From NCBI GenBank assembly GCA_022361075.1, contig JAKSBQ010000247.1, forward strand, positions 1 through 35,945: 35,945 nucleotides of DNA, given 5' to 3'. Of the stretch, positions 23,022 through 30,993 are shown piece by piece. Made by a program: the position numbers and the translations under genes. Within the stretch, counting starts at the first letter, position 1; every line of letters begins with the position of its first letter. The stretch is from Opitutales bacterium. GTDB lineage: Bacteria > Verrucomicrobiota > Verrucomicrobiia > Opitutales > JAFGAQ01. The notes below the pieces were generated by a model. That model ran no database searches, was not told the origin of the DNA, and saw only the letters and a program-made list of their open reading frames with translations.

Positions 23022-23584
23022 CTAATTTAACAAATTATTTATTCTATCGGCAATGTTTCGAACACTTGAAATAAAATTCACACCTACGCGAGAAATAGCC
23101 TCCATTGGCATCACATCCAATTCGGCTTCGTTTGGGTCCTGTACTATCACGTAGGCTCTAGCTTTTTTCATTACCCCAAACCCGAAACCCCGTCGCTGTT
23201 GGCTCCACTGAAAATGACTCCGATTGTTCTCTTTTTAAAAACCTTCGCCACGGATTCAAACATCACGTCAATTGAAGGCCGGGCATAAGGCACTTCTTCG
23301 TCAATCGATAAGCTTACATGGTTCACCTTCTCAAGGTAAAGGTGGTGATCAGGAGGCGCATAAAGCACTGAATGATTTCGCAGCTCATCTTTATCGTCGG
23401 CTTCTCGAATGCTCAATCTGCAATCTATTTTCTCAAAAAAACTACAGAGATCTTCCGACGTTCAGCGAACATGCCGAGTCACCACAATTGGGGAAAGTTT
23501 AAGCGGCGCAATGAGTTCGAACAACTCATGACAAACCTTCAATTCGCCCGCGGAAGCAGCAATCGCGATAATGTCGTCATTCAT
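23022..23584 (-). pseudogene. CheB-type methylesterase gene, broken by a stop and a frameshift
   Basis: The ATG at 23584-23582 overlaps the cheR end. The frame reads MNDDIIAIAASAGELK (the SAG active-site pattern), PIVVTRHVR, then TGA, then in the same frame TSEDLCSFFEKIDCRLSIRE and continues to VIFSGANSDGVSGLG before TAA. The CheB sequence resumes in the -1 frame as VMKKARAYVIVQDPNEAELD through to a TAG at 23022-23024. One missing G in the run of four explains the second lesion. The remaining catalytic Ser, His and Asp pattern is recognisable. With two independent defects this is most likely a pseudogene, leaving cheR without an esterase partner here. Confidence 0.85.
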
Positions 23585-24440
23585 CGACATCAGTCTCGCT
23601 CCTTTCTCTGGCAATTCGTGCAACCTTTTTGAAAACCTTACTTTGCTTTTCGATCGGACTTAAGAAACGCTCAACTGCGCTAAAGCGAATACTTTCATGA
23701 CTTCCGAGACATAAAAACCCGCCATGGATCAAGCTTCGCATGAACAGATCCAGCACATTGCACTGAAGGTCCTGATTGAAATAGATCAAAACATTTCGAC
23801 ACAAAATCAGGTGCATTTCACCGAATGGTGAATCGGAAATCAGGTTATGATTTGCAAAAACAATATTCTTCTTCAGCTCGTTATCAAAGATGATCCTATT
23901 GTATCTAGCCAAATAGTAATCCGAAAGTGTCTCTTTACCTCCCGCTTGCTGATAGTTCTTAATCTGGTTTCGAACACTTTCGATCGAATAAATGCCTTCT
24001 CTTGCGATTTCCAAAGCCTCGTCGTTGAAATCCGTCGCATAAATCTGTGTCTTATCATAGAGACCTTCCTCTTTGAGCATAATTGCCATTGAGTAAACCT
24101 CCTGACCAGTGGCACACCCAGCGTTCCATATTTTGATATGTGGGTAGGTCTCAAGTACTGGAAAAACCTTTTCGCGAATGATTTTGAAAACTCTCGGATT
24201 TCTAAAAAATTCAGTCACCGGAACGGAAATTCCATACACCACCTTTTTTAGTAACGATGGGTCCCAAATCAGCTGTGGAATGATCTCACTAATCCGAGAA
24301 TAACCGTTCTTCTCTGCAAAATGACGAATCCTCCGATCCAACGATGCCCTAGCGTAGGAACTGAAGTCATAACTATACCTCCGCTTCAAAGTTTCCAGAA
24401 GAATGTCTATCTCCAGTCCTATAATATCAGGTTCTTCCAT
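23577..24440 (-). CDS. cheR: CheR-type protein glutamate methyltransferase
   Basis: A 287-residue SAM-dependent methyltransferase of the CheR family. N-terminal helical domain with YDFSSYARASLDRRIRHF, then the SAM-binding motif IWNAGCATGQEVYSMAI and the family signature LILCRNVLIYF. Length matches stand-alone CheR. In classical systems it methylates chemoreceptor glutamates; there is no MCP here, and the downstream hybrid kinase has an MCP-like four-helix sensor, so that protein or another could be its substrate (inference). It is first in the operon cheR-cheB-hybrid kinase-kinase. A divergent response regulator gene lies 120 bp upstream. Confidence 0.93.
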   Translation of the reverse strand: MEEPDIIGLEIDILLETLKRRYSYDFSSYARASLDRRIRHFAEKNGYSRISEIIPQLIWDPSLLKKVVYGISVPVTEFFRNPRVFKIIREKVFPVLETYPHIKIWNAGCATGQEVYSMAIMLKEEGLYDKTQIYATDFNDEALEIAREGIYSIESVRNQIKNYQQAGGKETLSDYYLARYNRIIFDNELKKNIVFANHNLISDSPFGEMHLILCRNVLIYFNQDLQCNVLDLFMRSLIHGGFLCLGSHESIRFSAVERFLSPIEKQSKVFKKVARIARERSETDVDE

Positions 24441-24559
24441 AGAAAGAGATTGATAATCAGTAGTTATTTAACGATTTAAAGCAATCGGTCCAAATTCATC
24501 TATTTTCGTCAAATATTTATTAATGCTTCGTCAAATCTGGACGAATCATAAGCCAATTT

Positions 24560-24967
24560 ATGATTGGACTAGAGGAATTGGATAAAACTCCCGCAGTTTT
24601 AGTTGCGGAAGATAACACTATTTCCGCGAGGTTGATGATGTGCTTAATCCAGAAATTCACTGGAACTGCTCCATGCTTTGCGGCAAATGGTCAAGAAGCT
24701 TACGAAAAGGTTGTCAACGGGAACTATGATTTGGTGTTCATGGACCACCAAATGCCAGTTTGTTCAGGTGACGAAGCCGTCCAGCTCATTCGATCCGACG
24801 AATCCATCGAAAATCAACCATTTATAGTGGGACTCTCCGCCTCCGCAGAAGGTGAAATGGAAAATTTTGAGAATTGTGGACTCGATATGTTCATCACTAA
24901 ACCCATTCCACCGGCAAAACTGGAACATATTATGGACTTGGTGACGGAAAGATCACTTGTGGTTTAA
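24560..24967 (+). CDS. Single-domain response regulator
   Basis: A 135-residue protein consisting of one receiver domain: acidic pocket AEDN, phospho-acceptor D62 in LVFMDHQMPV, Ser/Thr switch position in VGLSASAEG, and the conserved Lys in FITKPIPP. There is no output domain, so it likely shuttles phosphate or works by protein contact. It is transcribed divergently from cheR and the kinase operon, whose kinases are likely partners. A terminator follows. Confidence 0.92.
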   Translation: MIGLEELDKTPAVLVAEDNTISARLMMCLIQKFTGTAPCFAANGQEAYEKVVNGNYDLVFMDHQMPVCSGDEAVQLIRSDESIENQPFIVGLSASAEGEMENFENCGLDMFITKPIPPAKLEHIMDLVTERSLVV

Positions 24968-24968
24968 G

Positions 24969-25009
24969 AGGAAAATGAATCATCTGATTTCATCATTTTC
25001 CTTCTTTTA
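24969..25009 (+). terminator. Rho-independent terminator of the response regulator gene
   Basis: Arms AGGAAAATGA (24969-24978) and TCATTTTCCT (24993-25002) form a 10-bp stem over a 14-base loop, followed by TCTTTTAT. It starts two bases after the stop codon. Confidence 0.7.
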
Positions 25010-25015
25010 TCTTAA

Positions 25016-25040
25016 TTAAAGATGTATTTTTCATCTTTAA
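25016..25040. terminator. AT-rich hairpin, possible second terminator
   Basis: The arms TTAAAGATG and CATCTTTAA form a 9-bp perfect stem with a 7-base T-rich loop. No T-run follows, so it may be a weak bidirectional terminator or a regulatory hairpin before tyrS. Confidence 0.4.
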
Positions 25041-25157
25041 CAGGGACTTAATTACAAATCACGCGGTAGCGCTAGCCAGACTAATCAGTCCTCAGTTTTG
25101 CTTTTGTAACTTGATTCCACAGCACGTTCTTGCCATTGATACAGGTTTAGGCACGTC

Positions 25158-26345
25158 ATGGATCCCAAGGCACAACTCGAGCAACTACGACAAAACGTCG
25201 ACACTTTAATCAACGAAGAGGACTTTCTTTCAAAGCTTTCTCAAAATCGTCCGCTACGCATCAAATTGGGAGTCGACCCTACTCGCCCCGATCTTACTTT
25301 TGGGCATCTCGTCGTTTTCAACAAACTGCGCCAGTTTCAGGACATGGGACACGAGGCCATCCTGCTGATCGGAGATTTCACCACCCTCATTGGCGACCCT
25401 AGCGGCCGGTCTGAGACGAGACCTGTCCTTACCGAGGAGGAAATCAAAGCCAATGCTGAAACCTACATGGAGCAGGCATACAAAATTCTCGATAAAGAGA
25501 AAACCAAAGTGGTCTTCAACAGTGAGTGGTTTAAGGGACAATCCTTTTCCGACTGTCTCGGACTTGCGCGAAAAATGACTGTAGCTCGCATGCTGGAGCG
25601 CGACGACTTCTCCAGGCGCTACAAGGAAAACACTCCTATTTCCATCGTCGAATTTCTCTACCCTCTCGTTCAGGGCTATGATTCCATCGCACTGAACGCG
25701 GACGTCGAAATCGGGGGGACTGATCAGCTCTTTAACATCCTCGTGGGACGCAATCTCCAGAAAGAAGCAGGTGAAGAAGCTCAGATTGTCCTGACCATGC
25801 CATTGCTCGTCGGTCTTGACGGAAACAAAAAGATGTCCAAGAGCATGGATAATTACATCGCTTTCAATGACAGCCCCAAGGATATGTTCGGTAAAATCAT
25901 GTCGATCAGCGACGAGACGATGTGGGACTACTACCGTTTGCTGCTCATGAAAACCAATACGGAGGTAGAATCCCTAAAAGGCGAACATCCGATGCATAGC
26001 AAAAAGAATCTGGCAAAGTCACTCGTTGCCAAATTCTACGGAGATGAAGCGGGTGCCAACGAGCTGCAACAATTCGAATCGGTCTTTTCACAAAACAAGC
26101 TCCCTGATGAGATGCCCGAACACAACTGGGCAGACCTGACCAAAAATGATGATGAGACCTTGGTAAATCTCCTAGGAGGAACAGGTCTTTTTGCCAGTAA
26201 AAAAGAAATTGGACGCCTGATGAAACAAGGGGGCATCAAGCTGGACGGCAAGGCGATCACGAATCCATCCGAACGAATTGAAAAGGTCACTCAGGAAATC
26301 GTGGTACAGGCAGGTAAGCGCAAATTCGTTAAAATTTTGCCTTAA
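25158..26345 (+). CDS. tyrS: Tyrosyl-tRNA synthetase
   Basis: A 395-residue cytosolic class I aminoacyl-tRNA synthetase attaching tyrosine to tRNA-Tyr. The HIGH-like motif is DLTFGHLVVF (FGHL) near residue 47, the tyrosine-binding region contains GDFTTLIGDPSGRSETR, and the KMSKS loop is KKMSKSMDNY near 232. The C-terminal S4-like domain (LFASKKEIGRLMKQGGIKLD) is present. The length and motifs fit the TyrZ-like (type 2) group. It stands alone, with long spacers on both sides. Confidence 0.97.
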   Translation: MDPKAQLEQLRQNVDTLINEEDFLSKLSQNRPLRIKLGVDPTRPDLTFGHLVVFNKLRQFQDMGHEAILLIGDFTTLIGDPSGRSETRPVLTEEEIKANAETYMEQAYKILDKEKTKVVFNSEWFKGQSFSDCLGLARKMTVARMLERDDFSRRYKENTPISIVEFLYPLVQGYDSIALNADVEIGGTDQLFNILVGRNLQKEAGEEAQIVLTMPLLVGLDGNKKMSKSMDNYIAFNDSPKDMFGKIMSISDETMWDYYRLLLMKTNTEVESLKGEHPMHSKKNLAKSLVAKFYGDEAGANELQQFESVFSQNKLPDEMPEHNWADLTKNDDETLVNLLGGTGLFASKKEIGRLMKQGGIKLDGKAITNPSERIEKVTQEIVVQAGKRKFVKILP

Positions 26346-26404
26346 TTATAAACCAGAGAAATTTGATTCTCAGGTGGGTCGACATATCATCTCACATCAA
26401 TTCA

Positions 26405-26474
26405 TGGAGGGCAATGCTCCGTCATTGCCGTTCCTTTTCAATCAATTGCGGCAATGACGGAGCATTGCCCTCCA
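26405..26474. repeat. 26-bp perfect inverted repeat, possible interspersed palindromic element
   Basis: The arms at 26405-26430 and 26449-26474 are perfectly complementary over 26 bp with an 18-base loop. Each arm contains GCAATGCTCC and CATTGCC, which themselves can partly fold. It lies between tyrS and moaE and could act as a terminator, but its length and perfection suggest a mobile or REP-like hairpin element. Whether other copies exist in the genome cannot be seen here. Confidence 0.85.
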
Positions 26475-26532
26475 CCACGACAGCATCATAGAATCTAACC
26501 TTTTCAGGTATTTACTTTCTGCCTTTCAAGCC

Positions 26533-26919
26533 ATGGATGATTCATCGATTTCGATTACCATTCAGTCCGAACCCATTTCGACACCGCCGTCTAGCCCTTC
26601 AGCGGACACCGGAGCGCGTGTGGAATTCAGTGGAATGATCAGAGGCTTGGAAAACGAATCTCCCATCAAGGGTCTTCATTACGAAAGCTACGACGAAATG
26701 GCGATCAACATAATGAAGAAGCTTCTTGAAACTTTGAGAAAAGATCATCCGTTCGAAAGAGCGACTGTTATTCATCGTAAAGGAAACGTTCCTGTGGGCG
26801 AAGCGGCCATTTACGTCTGCATCGAATCCGGTCACCGCAAAGAAGCATTTGAAGTGTGCACGAAGTTTATGGATCAGCTCAAGCAGCACGTCCCTATTTG
26901 GAAAACCCATTCTTTTTGA
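26533..26919 (+). CDS. moaE: Molybdopterin synthase catalytic subunit
   Basis: A 128-residue protein with the MoaE pattern: VEFSGMIRG, HYESYDEMA, IHRKGNVPVGEAAIYV and SGHRKEAFEVCTKFMDQLKQ ending VPIWK. Together with MoaD it converts cyclic pyranopterin monophosphate to molybdopterin by adding the dithiolene sulfurs; the conserved lysines (KG and PIWK) line the active site. It is first in the molybdenum cofactor operon, nine bases before moaD. Confidence 0.96.
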   Translation: MDDSSISITIQSEPISTPPSSPSADTGARVEFSGMIRGLENESPIKGLHYESYDEMAINIMKKLLETLRKDHPFERATVIHRKGNVPVGEAAIYVCIESGHRKEAFEVCTKFMDQLKQHVPIWKTHSF

Positions 26920-26928
26920 TTAACGAAG

Positions 26929-27168
26929 ATGAGTAGAAAGATACAAATAGTCGCGTGGGCACAGGCAAAAAAAGACGTCGGATTCGAATCCATGGATGCC
27001 GATTTCCTGCCTCAGGAAACTCCACTCGCTCTTTTCAAGCGCCTTGAAATACCTACCAAAGTGGTCGACTATTGCAGAGTGGCGATCGATATGGAATTTT
27101 CAGATTGGAATACCCCTCTAAATGAAGCCAATGAACTCGCCATCATCCCACCGGTTTCCGGAGGTTAG
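26929..27168 (+). CDS. moaD: Molybdopterin synthase sulfur carrier subunit
   Basis: A 79-residue ubiquitin-like protein ending IIPPVSGG, the C-terminal Gly-Gly that is adenylated and thiocarboxylated to carry sulfur to MoaE. The body (IQIVAWAQAKKDVGFESMD and the LNEANELAIIPP strand) fits MoaD. It sits directly between moaE and the MOSC gene. The adenylating enzyme MoeB is not in the window. Confidence 0.93.
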   Translation: MSRKIQIVAWAQAKKDVGFESMDADFLPQETPLALFKRLEIPTKVVDYCRVAIDMEFSDWNTPLNEANELAIIPPVSGG

Positions 27169-27184
27169 ACGAGCCAACAAGTTT

Positions 27185-27646
27185 ATGAAAATCGAAAACA
27201 TCTACATTTCCAGTGGCCACAACTTCTACGGTCGCCACGGCAAGGATCCTCTCAAGCACACCACCGAGTCCGTTCAACAAGTTGAGTGTATCGCAGGCTC
27301 AGGACTAGTCGGAGACCGTTTCTTCGATTACAAAGACGACTATCGTGGTCAGATCACTTTCTTCTCTTTTGAGGTTTACAATAACCTCTGCTCGGCGCTC
27401 GAAATTCACGATAAAGACACCGGAGTTTTTCGCAGGAATGTGATCACCTCAGGAGTCGATTTAAACACACTCATCGATCAGGAATTCGAAATTCAAGGCA
27501 TCCTATTTCTAGGAACTGTAGAATGCTCTCCTTGCGCATGGATGGACCAGGCCTTCGGACCAGGAGCAGAAGCCTTTTTAAAGGGACAAGGGGGTCTTCG
27601 CGCCAAGATCCTCACTTCCGGAACCCTCAAAGTGGACGCTGCATGA
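27185..27646 (+). CDS. MOSC-domain protein
   Basis: A 153-residue protein with the MOSC (molybdenum cofactor sulfurase C-terminal) pattern: GLVGDRFFDYKDDYRGQIT, FRRNVITSGVDL and LGTVECSPCAWMDQ with a likely ligand cysteine. The start ATG at 27185 is preferred, since an upstream in-frame ATG lies inside moaD. MOSC proteins bind or carry the molybdenum cofactor or its sulfur; the exact role here is unknown. Its stop overlaps the mogA start as ATGA, so they are coupled. Confidence 0.85.
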   Translation: MKIENIYISSGHNFYGRHGKDPLKHTTESVQQVECIAGSGLVGDRFFDYKDDYRGQITFFSFEVYNNLCSALEIHDKDTGVFRRNVITSGVDLNTLIDQEFEIQGILFLGTVECSPCAWMDQAFGPGAEAFLKGQGGLRAKILTSGTLKVDAA

Positions 27647-28152
27647 AGATTGGAATCATCAATGTGTCAGACCGAGCGAGCCAGGGCGTTTACGAAGACA
27701 TCCCCGGGAAGAGGACAAAGGAATTACTTCAGGAGACGATCAACGAAGATGTGACTTTCGAATATGCTGTCGTCCCTGACGAAGTTGAGGAGATCTCCAA
27801 GAGCATGATCGCCATGGCTGATGAGAAGAAGTGTAACCTGATTATCTCTACAGGGGGAACCGGACCCGCACCACGTGATGTCACTCCGGAGGCAACCGAG
27901 AAGGTCATCGAAAAAGCCCTCCCCGGCTTCGGAGAGGCCATGCGAATGGAATCATTAGCAAAAGTCCCCACTTCCATTCTTTCTCGTCAGGTGGCAGGTA
28001 TCCGTGGCAGTTCGTTGATTGTGAACCTTCCGGGAAAACCTAAAGCAATCGGTGAATGCCTTGAGATCATCATGCCAGCAGTCCCCTACTGTGTACAACT
28101 GATCGGCGGCCCCAAAATCACTCTCGAACTCTCTGCTCTGAAACAATCCTGA
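27643..28152 (+). CDS. mog: Molybdopterin adenylyltransferase (MogA/MoaB type)
   Basis: A 169-residue protein of the MoCF_biosynth family: IGIINVSDRASQGVYEDIPG at the start, STGGTGPAPRDVTPEAT around residue 70 and NLPGKPKAIGECLEII near the end. It adenylates molybdopterin before metal insertion by MoeA. The start at 27643 overlaps the MOSC stop (ATGA); a longer in-frame start at 27523 would lie inside the MOSC gene and is rejected. MogA and MoaB cannot be fully separated from the sequence alone. Confidence 0.93.
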   Translation: MKIGIINVSDRASQGVYEDIPGKRTKELLQETINEDVTFEYAVVPDEVEEISKSMIAMADEKKCNLIISTGGTGPAPRDVTPEATEKVIEKALPGFGEAMRMESLAKVPTSILSRQVAGIRGSSLIVNLPGKPKAIGECLEIIMPAVPYCVQLIGGPKITLELSALKQS

Positions 28153-28158
28153 TAAGCC

Positions 28159-29346
28159 GTGCAAAAGATTTCGGTACCAGAAGCCTTACAAATCCTGCGC
28201 AACAGTGTTTCAAATTTGGAAACTGAAAAGGTTTCTCTGGATTCTGCATTAGGAAGAGTGCTTAAGGAACCACTACTGGCAGACCAGGACTACCCACCGT
28301 TCGATCGGGTCATGATGGATGGAATCGCTGTCAAATTTTCGGATAATGTTTCTTCTTGGAAAATAACGGGAACCCAGTTCGCCGGAGATAGCCAACAATC
28401 CGTTGGTTCTGAAAACGACTGCATCAAGGTCATGACAGGATCTCCGCTTCCTTCAGGAACCGACACCGTGATCCCAAAAGAAGATCTGAATCGCTCTCCC
28501 GACGGTTTTCAGCTTCTCGATTCAGCCGAAGTCGAGTTCAAACAATTTGTACATCCTAGAGCATCGGACGCAAAAGCAGGCTCCGCTATCTTTGAAAAGA
28601 ACCAACCCATCGACGCCAAACTCGCTGCTGCCTGTGCATCCGTGGGTGCGAACCAGTTGACCGTCACCCGCTTCCCCAAAATAGCATTCATCGCCACAGG
28701 AAAGGAGTTGGTAAAATCTAATGAAGCGCCTGCGGACGCTCAAATTCGTAGTTCGAACGATCAAGCAATCGAAGGAATGCTACACAGTCTGTATTTGAAT
28801 CTGGATCAAAACCTCAGCGTAGGTGACGACGCAGATAAATTTACTGAAATCATTGAAAGAATGATCGAAACTCACGATCTGATCATCACATCTGGAGGAG
28901 TTTCGATGGGCGACGCCGATTTTGTGCCCGATCGCGCCAAGAAAGTAGGCTTTGAAACACTATTTCACGGCGTCAAACAAAAGCCCGGAGGACCACTTTT
29001 TGCATCAAAACACACGAATGGAACGATATTGATCGGCTTACCCGGCAACCCAATGTCCTGTCTGGTCTGCGGAAGGATTTACGTCAAAACCGCGATCGAA
29101 TGTCTTCTCCATTCGGAAACAGAGAAACGGATGAAACTGCCATTTGATAAAGAATCCTCTCGTTCGATTTCCCTAAAACATAAGGCTCATTTCATCCCTG
29201 TGAAATTGACAGAGCACTCAACCCTGCTTCCCATATCCATCAATACTTCGGGGGATTGGATTTCAGTTTTGCGGTCTGACGGGCTCGCTCTGGTTGACGC
29301 CGGATGTGAAATTTCAGACTCTAACTTTCCGTTTTTTCCGTGGTAG
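28159..29346 (+). CDS. moeA: Molybdopterin molybdenumtransferase
   Basis: A 395-residue protein that inserts molybdate into adenylated molybdopterin. Motifs: PPFDRVMMDGIAV near residue 48, MTGSPLPSGTDTVIPKED, the GTGKELV-like ATGKELVKSN, SSNDQAIEG, TSGGVSMGDADFVPD and LPGNPMSCLV. It starts with GTG at 28159, six bases after the mogA stop. Domain IV at the C-terminus (HFIPVKLTEHS, LRSDGLALVDAG) is present, so it is full length. Confidence 0.95.
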   Translation: MQKISVPEALQILRNSVSNLETEKVSLDSALGRVLKEPLLADQDYPPFDRVMMDGIAVKFSDNVSSWKITGTQFAGDSQQSVGSENDCIKVMTGSPLPSGTDTVIPKEDLNRSPDGFQLLDSAEVEFKQFVHPRASDAKAGSAIFEKNQPIDAKLAAACASVGANQLTVTRFPKIAFIATGKELVKSNEAPADAQIRSSNDQAIEGMLHSLYLNLDQNLSVGDDADKFTEIIERMIETHDLIITSGGVSMGDADFVPDRAKKVGFETLFHGVKQKPGGPLFASKHTNGTILIGLPGNPMSCLVCGRIYVKTAIECLLHSETEKRMKLPFDKESSRSISLKHKAHFIPVKLTEHSTLLPISINTSGDWISVLRSDGLALVDAGCEISDSNFPFFPW

Positions 29347-29359
29347 AAGAAGTCATCGG

Positions 29360-29836
29360 ATGAAAGAACTCACGCACATCAACGCCAGTGGCAATCCCGC
29401 AATGGTCCAAATTTCGGACAAGAAGGTCACGAAACGGGTCGCTTGTGCCGAAGGATCGATCTCGCTGCCTGAAGCCTTGAAAGATGAAAACGGCGTTTTC
29501 ACTCTGGAGACCAAAAAAGGTCCAGTCGTCCAAACCGCCATCATCTCAGGCACGATGGCCGTAAAAAAGTGCTCGGAGCTCATCCCCTTTTGCCACCCAC
29601 TGCCCATCGAAGGTATCGATTTCAAGCACAGTATCGAGAATGACAGCCTAAAGATCTCGTGCGAAGTCACAGCAAACTATAAGACGGGTGTCGAGATGGA
29701 AGCCCTTACGGGAGTATCGACCGCGTTACTAACCGTTTACGATATGTGCAAAAGTGCAGGACACGACATGGAGATCAGCGGCGTTCGTGTCGTGAGAAAA
29801 GAGGGAGGAAAGAGCGATTTTGGCGGGACAAACTAA
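29360..29836 (+). CDS. moaC: Cyclic pyranopterin monophosphate synthase accessory protein
   Basis: A 158-residue protein that turns the MoaA product into cyclic pyranopterin monophosphate. Motifs: AVKKCSELIPFCHPLPIEG and TGVEMEALTGVSTALLTVYD followed by MCKSAGHDMEISGVRVVRKE, all diagnostic for MoaC. The ATG at 29360 is chosen over an upstream in-frame codon inside moeA. Its 3' end overlaps the moaA start by 17 bp. Confidence 0.97.
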   Translation: MKELTHINASGNPAMVQISDKKVTKRVACAEGSISLPEALKDENGVFTLETKKGPVVQTAIISGTMAVKKCSELIPFCHPLPIEGIDFKHSIENDSLKISCEVTANYKTGVEMEALTGVSTALLTVYDMCKSAGHDMEISGVRVVRKEGGKSDFGGTN

Positions 29837-30833
29837 AGAACCTCTGGACCAATTGGGCCGCTCGCTTCGTGATCTGCGAATTTCACTAACGGATCGCTGC
29901 AACTTCAGATGCAATTACTGCATGCCAAAAGAGATCTTCGGGCCTGAATACCCTTTTCTGAAATCGTCACAATTCCTTAGTTTTGATGAAATTGTTCAGG
30001 TCGTGGCAGCGGCAGTCCCATTAGGTGTAGAGAAAGTCCGCCTGACCGGAGGCGAACCCTTGCTCCGTAGGAAAACACCTGAGCTCGTCAAGCGAATCAA
30101 AGAGCAGACGCCAATTGATCAGATCGCACTGACGACTAACGGCATGTTACTTGTTCCTCTGCTAGAAGATTTTGTCAAAGCGGGACTCAATCGGGTAAAC
30201 ATCAGTTTCGACGCAGTTGAAGACTCTATTTTCAGAAGCATGAGTGGAGGTTTCGGTGATTCTGCTACAGTGATGCGGGCCATCCAGCAGTCCGCGCAAT
30301 CCGGAATCCTGACCAAGGTGAACGCCGTCATCAAAAAGGACGTAAACGATGAGCAAATTATTCCCCTCATCGAATTCGGAATGGAAACTGGCGTCGAACT
30401 GAGGTTCATCGAATTTATGGATGTGGGGACCTCGAACCAGTGGGACGAAGCGCAGGTCGTTTCAAAGGATCAGATCCTCGAACAAGTATCCCGCCACTTT
30501 TCTCTTCAGCCCTGTCCGAGCAAACCGTTCGAAGGTGTTGCAAACCGGTTTCAACTTCGTGAGCACGATTATCATTTTGGCATCATTTCGTCAGTCTCTG
30601 CTCCATTTTGCGGCAGCTGCGTGCGGGCAAGATTATCCAGTGACGGAAAATTGTACACATGTCTATTCTCAAACAATGGTCACGATTTGAAGGAAGTGTT
30701 GAGAAATGGTGATCAAAAACTTCGCACGCGCATTCGCGAGATTTGGAACGGCCGGCACGACCGCTACTCCGAACTGAGAGATTCCTCCAAACCCGCTCCA
30801 GCAAAAGCGGAAATGTCCTACCTCGGCGGATAA
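29820..30833 (+). CDS. moaA: GTP 3',8-cyclase (radical SAM)
   Basis: A 337-residue radical SAM enzyme for the first step of molybdenum cofactor synthesis. Start is TTG at 29820, supported by a strong ribosome-binding sequence GGGAGGAA ten bases upstream. The N-terminal cluster motif is DRCNFRCNYCMP (CxxxCxxC), followed by RLTGGEPLLR; the C-terminal cluster motif is FCGSCVRARLSSDGKLYTC, and the protein ends in Gly-Gly as required. Last gene of the operon. Confidence 0.97.
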   Translation: MAGQTKEPLDQLGRSLRDLRISLTDRCNFRCNYCMPKEIFGPEYPFLKSSQFLSFDEIVQVVAAAVPLGVEKVRLTGGEPLLRRKTPELVKRIKEQTPIDQIALTTNGMLLVPLLEDFVKAGLNRVNISFDAVEDSIFRSMSGGFGDSATVMRAIQQSAQSGILTKVNAVIKKDVNDEQIIPLIEFGMETGVELRFIEFMDVGTSNQWDEAQVVSKDQILEQVSRHFSLQPCPSKPFEGVANRFQLREHDYHFGIISSVSAPFCGSCVRARLSSDGKLYTCLFSNNGHDLKEVLRNGDQKLRTRIREIWNGRHDRYSELRDSSKPAPAKAEMSYLGG

Positions 30834-30871
30834 TTTGGAAACATCGTTTTCTTAAATTCAAGAAACAGCAG

Positions 30872-30905
30872 TTACTCAACCGAGTAATTCATGAATTTCA
30901 TTCAT
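30872..30905. promoter_or_regulatory. Inverted repeats upstream of the porin gene
   Basis: Two dyads lie 90-120 bp before the porin start: TTACTC/GAGTAA with a 4-base gap (30872-30887) and ATGAA-TTTCA-TTCAT (30891-30905). The first could also be a weak terminator for moaA. They do not follow the 23-bp period of the operator arrays. Confidence 0.3.
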
Positions 30906-30993
30906 TTTATATCAAAAAACAATGAATGAAAAAGATGAAACAATAAACTGGCATGGTATGACCAGTGCATAAATGGGTGGCACAGGAAGCTAT

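Noticed and set aside
23463-23470. TGA in cheB as a selenocysteine codon
   Set aside because: The aligned CheB position needs no cysteine, no SECIS-like hairpin is apparent, and a second frameshift exists in the same gene.
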